A stretch of 64,000 nt of DNA, taken from positions 1-64,000 of the forward strand of contig JBKEDF010000050.1 in the NCBI GenBank assembly GCA_047975325.1, in the 5' to 3' direction. Below, piece by piece: positions 60,325 through 64,000 of this stretch (position 1 is its first letter; each line of letters starts with the position of its first letter). The DNA comes from JBKEDF01 sp047975325. Its GTDB lineage: Bacteria > Pseudomonadota > Alphaproteobacteria > Rhodobacterales > Rhodobacteraceae. The notes below the pieces were generated by a model. It did no database searches, was not told the origin of the DNA, and saw nothing but the letters and a program-made list of their open reading frames with translations. Both the position numbers and the translations under genes were made by a program.

Positions 60325-61151
60325 GCAGCGTCCTGGAAAAATCTCTCGCAATCATCGAAATGCTGGTGGAGCATCCCGAAGGGCTCCCCGTTACCGCAAT
60401 CGCGAATGAGGCGGGACAACCCGCCAGCGGCGTTCATCGCACGTTGCAGGAACTTTCCCGGCTCGGCTATGTGCGACAGATGCAGGCGCAGGGGAATTAT
60501 GCGCTGACGATCCGCCTGCCGGCAATGGGCCTGGGTTTTCTTGCCCGGGCAGGGATCACCGATGTGGCGCAGCCGGTGCTTGATGCCCTGGCCGATGACA
60601 GCGGGGAACTGATCCGGCTTTCGGTAATCGATGACGATCGGCTGATCTGGGTGGCGGTGGCACAGGGGGCAACACGCGGGCTGCGCTACGACCCCGGTCA
60701 GGAACAGGGTGTTGTTGTCCATCTGGCAAGCTCCGCCGGCGGCAAGGCCTGGCTTTCCACCATGACCGATGATGAGGCGCTGGCCCATGTCGGGGCGCAG
60801 GGCATCCTGCGCCAGGCCGATGGCACCGGCCCCAATGCACCGCGCAGCATGACGCTTCTTCTGGAACATCTGGCCGAAGCGCGCGCACGCGGCTACGCCG
60901 TCGCAGTGGACAGCTATATCGCCGGGATGGCAGCGATGGCAGTGCCGGTACGTTATCACCATGACGGTCCCGTCCTGGGGTGCCTGTCCATCGCCGGACC
61001 GGCCGTGCGGATGACTGCCGAACGCATGGCCGAACTTGCCCCGCGCCTTCATGACGCGGCCGGGGAACTGGGCACCGCCGCCGCCGGAACGCGGTATTTC
61101 CAAGCCAATATTCGTGCGCTGGAGGAAAGCGGCACCAGGGCGGTGGGCTAA
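60321..61151 (+). CDS. IclR-family transcriptional regulator
   Basis: This 276-residue protein has an N-terminal winged helix (about 5-60; VTAIANEAGQPASGVHRTLQELSRLGYV) and a C-terminal IclR effector domain (about 75-260) with DSYIAGMAAMAVPV and the usual LSIAGPAVRMTAERM helix. Regulators of this family commonly control aromatic or hydroaromatic acid use (PcaR, PobR, QuiR). It lies between the divergent transport operon and the enzyme genes, whose start is one base downstream of its stop codon, so it probably regulates both. Confidence 0.9.
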   Translation: MSSVLEKSLAIIEMLVEHPEGLPVTAIANEAGQPASGVHRTLQELSRLGYVRQMQAQGNYALTIRLPAMGLGFLARAGITDVAQPVLDALADDSGELIRLSVIDDDRLIWVAVAQGATRGLRYDPGQEQGVVVHLASSAGGKAWLSTMTDDEALAHVGAQGILRQADGTGPNAPRSMTLLLEHLAEARARGYAVAVDSYIAGMAAMAVPVRYHHDGPVLGCLSIAGPAVRMTAERMAELAPRLHDAAGELGTAAAGTRYFQANIRALEESGTRAVG

Positions 61152-62885
61152 ATGGAAACGTCCGAGATCCCGGCCTCCTGTGATGTGCTGGTCCTCGGTT
61201 CAGGGGCGGCCGGCCTGACCGCTGCCGTGGTTTCCGCGCATTTCGGGCTTCGGGTTATTCTTGTAGAAAAAGAACCTTTTTTTGGCGGAACAAGTGCCTG
61301 GTCAGGTGGCTGGTTATGGATTCCACGTAATTTCCTTGCCCGGGCCGGTGGAATAGATGAGCCCCCGGAAATCCCGTTTGAATACCTGCGCAATGAACTG
61401 GGCAACCGCGCTGGCGATCAGAGACTGACCACATTTCTGGAAAACGGACCGGAGATGGTTGCCTTCTTTCAGGATCAGACTGCAATGCGCTGGATCGATG
61501 GCAATGCGATCCCGGATTTTCACGACATCCCCGGCGCAGCCAGGGGGGGACGGTCGGTTTCGGCCCTGCCCTATGATGGCCGCGAACTTGGTGACTGGAT
61601 TGCCCGGTTGCGCCCCCCGCTGGATCTGGTCAGCCTTTGGGGCATGGGGATCGCCGGGGGCGCGGACATGACGCATTTCTTCAGGGCCAGCCGTCACCCG
61701 GCATCCGCCCTTCATGCCGGAAAACGGATTGCCCGGCACCTGGCCGATCTGGCCCGGCATCGCCGGGGGATGCAGCTTGTCAATGGCAATGCCCTGGTGG
61801 CGCGGCTGATGCGGTCGGCGCTGGATCTGGGCGTAACGCTGGTTCACAGCACCCCGGTCACGGATCTGATTTCCGAAAATGGCCGGGTTACCGGTGCCCG
61901 ACTGCGCCCTGCACAGGGCGAACATGCGGTTCGGGCCAGGTGCGGCGTGGTGCTGGCAACGGGTGGTTTTCCACATGATCCCGCCCGGCTGGATGCGCTG
62001 GCCCCACAGGCCGGCGGCGCCAGTCATCATTCTGCCGCACCGGACGGCAATAGTGGCGATGGTTTGCGGCTGGGGGAGGCTGCAGGCGGCAAGGTGGATG
62101 AAACGCTTGCCTCCGCACTGGCGCTGGCCCCGGTTTCACAGGTGCCGCGCGCGGATGGGACAATGGCCCATTTCCCCCATCTGATTGAACGCGCCAAACC
62201 CGGTATCATCGCAGTCACCCCATCGGGCCATCGTTTCATATCCGAGGCCGACAGCTATCACGATTTCATGCAGGCACTGATTGCGGCAACGCCCGAAGGC
62301 CGCGAACCCATTGCCTGGCTGATTGCCGATCATCGCGCCCAGCGCCGCTGGGGTCTGGGCTGGGCCAGACCTTTCCCCTTTCCACTGGGTGGGGCCTTGC
62401 GGTCAGGCTACCTGAAACGGAGCCGGACATTGGCCGATCTGGCGCACAACTGCGATATCCCGGAGACCACGCTGACCAGGACAGTGGCCCGTTTCAACCA
62501 TTACGCCGAACAGGGCCAAGACCCGGATTTTAATCGTGGAGAAAGCCCCTATAACCGGGTCCAGGGCGATCCCGATCACGGGCCAAACCCTTCGCTTGCG
62601 CCACTGACGCGTGCGCCCTTTTATGCGGTGCGGATCGTGGCGGGCAGCCTGGGTTCCTTCGCGGGGCTAAAAACGGACCCCGCCGCACGGGTACTTGACG
62701 GTTCTGGCCGAAGGATCCCGGGGCTTTTTGCCGTGGGCAATGACATGGCCTCGGTCATGGGCGGGTTTTACCCTTCGGGGGGCATCACATTGGGCCCCGG
62801 AATGACCTTTGGATATATCGCTGGCCGCGTTCTGGCCGGGCAGCCCGTGACCGGGCTTTCAATCGAACAGGAGGAACTGGCATGA
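61152..62885 (+). CDS. FAD-dependent oxidoreductase, KstD/fumarate-reductase flavoprotein type
   Basis: The 577-residue flavoprotein has the FAD motif VLVLGSGAAGLTAAV (12-26), EKEPFFGGTSAWSGGWLWIP pieces (41-60), and the C-terminal FAD block GLFAVGNDMASVMGG with PSGGITLGPGMTFGYIAG following. This resembles 3-ketosteroid 1-dehydrogenases and related flavin desaturases or reductases. It could introduce or remove a ring double bond in the transported acid. The gene starts right after iclR and overlaps the NIPSNAP gene by ATGA. Confidence 0.85.
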   Translation: METSEIPASCDVLVLGSGAAGLTAAVVSAHFGLRVILVEKEPFFGGTSAWSGGWLWIPRNFLARAGGIDEPPEIPFEYLRNELGNRAGDQRLTTFLENGPEMVAFFQDQTAMRWIDGNAIPDFHDIPGAARGGRSVSALPYDGRELGDWIARLRPPLDLVSLWGMGIAGGADMTHFFRASRHPASALHAGKRIARHLADLARHRRGMQLVNGNALVARLMRSALDLGVTLVHSTPVTDLISENGRVTGARLRPAQGEHAVRARCGVVLATGGFPHDPARLDALAPQAGGASHHSAAPDGNSGDGLRLGEAAGGKVDETLASALALAPVSQVPRADGTMAHFPHLIERAKPGIIAVTPSGHRFISEADSYHDFMQALIAATPEGREPIAWLIADHRAQRRWGLGWARPFPFPLGGALRSGYLKRSRTLADLAHNCDIPETTLTRTVARFNHYAEQGQDPDFNRGESPYNRVQGDPDHGPNPSLAPLTRAPFYAVRIVAGSLGSFAGLKTDPAARVLDGSGRRIPGLFAVGNDMASVMGGFYPSGGITLGPGMTFGYIAGRVLAGQPVTGLSIEQEELA

Positions 62886-63493
62886 ACCTATATGAACTTG
62901 CAACGCTTGATACCGTAATTTTCGGCGCGGGAAAGGCCGCACCGGGGATTGAGGCCTGGATCGGCGCGGGAAAGGGGCGGCTCTGCGGGGCCTGGGGCAC
63001 GGATATCGGTACGCTGAACCGTATTTTCCTGCTGCGCGCCTTTGATGACATGGCACAGATGATGGAGGAACGCGAACGCGCATTGCGCAGCGACAATCCC
63101 TTTGGCTGTGTCGACCAATTGCTGGCCCTGAATATGGAAAGCTATCGCGCGCTGGATTTCCTGCCTCCGGTGGAAGCAGGCAATTTCGGCCCCGTCTATG
63201 AATTCCGTACCTATCGCACAAAGATCAACGGCCTTACCCCCACGATGGAAAAATGGGCCAGTGCCGTCCCCCCGCGTGAAGCCTATTCGAAGCTGACTGT
63301 TGCCATGTACGGGCTGGATGGCGCGCCGCGCCTGACCCAGATCTGGCCCTATGAAAGCCTTGCCGCAAGATCCGGGGCACGGGCAAAATCCGTGGCCGAT
63401 GGTATCTGGCCACCCAAGGGCGGGCCGGATTGGCTTTCGGCCGACATGACCAGTCAAATCGCCATGCCGCTGCCCTTTTCCCCGCTGAAATGA
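62882..63493 (+). CDS. NIPSNAP family protein
   Basis: The 203-residue protein has two ferredoxin-like NIPSNAP halves; the second holds VYEFRTYRTKINGL (105-118), PTMEKWASAVPPRE and LTQIWPYESLAARS. NIPSNAP proteins often flank catabolic genes of alphaproteobacteria, but their biochemical role is not known. It lies between the flavoprotein and the isomerase genes with overlaps of four bases and a gap of seven bases. Confidence 0.85.
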   Translation: MNLYELATLDTVIFGAGKAAPGIEAWIGAGKGRLCGAWGTDIGTLNRIFLLRAFDDMAQMMEERERALRSDNPFGCVDQLLALNMESYRALDFLPPVEAGNFGPVYEFRTYRTKINGLTPTMEKWASAVPPREAYSKLTVAMYGLDGAPRLTQIWPYESLAARSGARAKSVADGIWPPKGGPDWLSADMTSQIAMPLPFSPLK

Positions 63494-63500
63494 GGCCGTC

Positions 63501-64000
63501 ATGACGCATGTCTTCTCGCTCGCCTTCCTGACAGCCTTCGATGCCCGTCCGGTCGAGGCCGTACGCATCGCTGCCCTTGCGGGCTATCAGATGGTGGGAT
63601 TGCGCATCCTGCCCGCCGCGGTTTCGGGTGAAGGTCCCTATTCCCTGCTGACCGACGACCGGGAATTGGCCGAGGTTCAGGCGGCCCTGGCCGATACCGG
63701 GGTTTCGGTCGGCGATGTTGAAATCATCCGGCTCAAACCCGAAAACGACTGGGATCTGTTTGCGCGGTTCTGTGATCGCTGTGCGGCGCTTCGCGCGCGT
63801 CACGTGCTGGTTGCGGGTGATGATCCGGACCACGGACGGCTGACCGAAAACTTTGCGCGATTTTGCGACATGGCCGCGCCGCACGGATTGACGGCCGATC
63901 TGGAATTCATGCCATGGACCGCAATACCCGATCTGACCACCGCCGCCGGAATCGTCGAGGCGGCAGGACGGGACAATGGTGGCGTGCTTGTGGATGCATT
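63501..64000 (+). CDS. Sugar phosphate isomerase/epimerase-like TIM barrel (cut by right edge)
   Basis: The first 166 codons are visible, starting MTHVFSLAFLTAFDARPVEAVRIAALAGYQMVGLR in pieces. The first strands, LADTGVSVGDVEIIRL and ADLEFMPWTAIPD, follow the xylose isomerase-like TIM barrel (AP_endonuc_2) plan; the metal ligands of the C-terminal half lie outside the window. Members include hydroxypyruvate isomerase, 3-dehydroshikimate dehydratase (QuiC/AsbF) and inositol enzymes. The neighbours make a dehydroshikimate dehydratase conceivable; the sequence seen is not decisive. Confidence 0.75.
   Translation, partial: MTHVFSLAFLTAFDARPVEAVRIAALAGYQMVGLRILPAAVSGEGPYSLLTDDRELAEVQAALADTGVSVGDVEIIRLKPENDWDLFARFCDRCAALRARHVLVAGDDPDHGRLTENFARFCDMAAPHGLTADLEFMPWTAIPDLTTAAGIVEAAGRDNGGVLVDA

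Noticed and set aside
1..64000. tRNA, rRNA, riboswitch or prophage genes
   Set aside because: I looked for conserved tRNA arms, rRNA stretches, known riboswitch cores and phage genes and saw none; weak candidates could be missed without covariance searches.

Overview
The window looks like chromosome of an alphaproteobacterium, most probably Rhodobacterales (Paracoccus/Rhodobacter type). This rests on a GC content of roughly 60%, the hmuRSTUV heme locus, FecCD/Liv/polyol ABC systems of alphaproteobacterial style, and dense operons with ATGA or TGATG stop/start overlaps. It is gene-dense and mostly metabolic. I saw no rRNA, tRNA, CRISPR array or prophage. The only mobile element is an IS6-type transposase cut by the left edge.

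Layout. 1-2684: partial IS6-family transposase beside two more AT-rich glycan-modification genes (a sulfotransferase-like protein and a polysaccharide pyruvyl transferase). 2949-6830: tesA head-to-head with a YbbA/YbbP-type ABC exporter, the two start codons sharing one CATG. 7065-11179: an MBL-fold hydrolase and a type I secretion ATPase/adaptor pair. 11249-19354: housekeeping and detoxification genes: ridA (its ribosome binding site lies in a perfect hairpin), a glycerophosphodiesterase, a FemAB/DUF482 protein, GST, pterin dehydratase, RNase D, peroxiredoxin, ferredoxin-reductase-like flavoprotein, rsmD, HAD phosphatase, and copZ behind a CueR-type promoter.

19531-31880: a 12.3-kb, probably single operon for uptake and breakdown of an unidentified polyol or sugar. 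It holds a SorC-type regulator, a Tat-exported binding protein, two permeases, two non-equivalent ATPases, an FGGY kinase, a 2-hydroxyacid dehydrogenase, a class II aldolase, a GlpD-like FAD dehydrogenase and a second class II aldolase. The simplest reading is import, phosphorylation, FAD-linked oxidation to a ketose phosphate, and aldol cleavage. The set does not match a pathway I can name.

31904-39733 (minus strand): ornithine cyclodeaminase, arginase, a LysR regulator, a serine hydrolase, a peptide-type binding protein without its own permease, and a prolyl-oligopeptidase. Together they suggest peptide to arginine to ornithine to proline use. 40089-40934: a small RTX protein, a plausible cargo of the type I exporter about 29 kb away. 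41008-54391: iron region, with a siderophore-interacting protein, RhtX/FptX-type permease and TonB receptor on the plus strand, hmuRSTUV heme uptake on the minus strand, and divergently a small secreted protein followed by exbB-exbD-exbD-tonB.

54421-64000: a Liv-type ABC transporter led by an AroE-like dehydrogenase with an altered substrate loop (minus strand). Divergent from it are an IclR regulator, a KstD-like flavoprotein, a NIPSNAP protein and a TIM-barrel isomerase cut by the right edge. This looks like a catabolic module for a cyclic acid such as quinate or shikimate; the substrate is inferred. Functions were assigned by reading motifs and family resemblance, without database searches.
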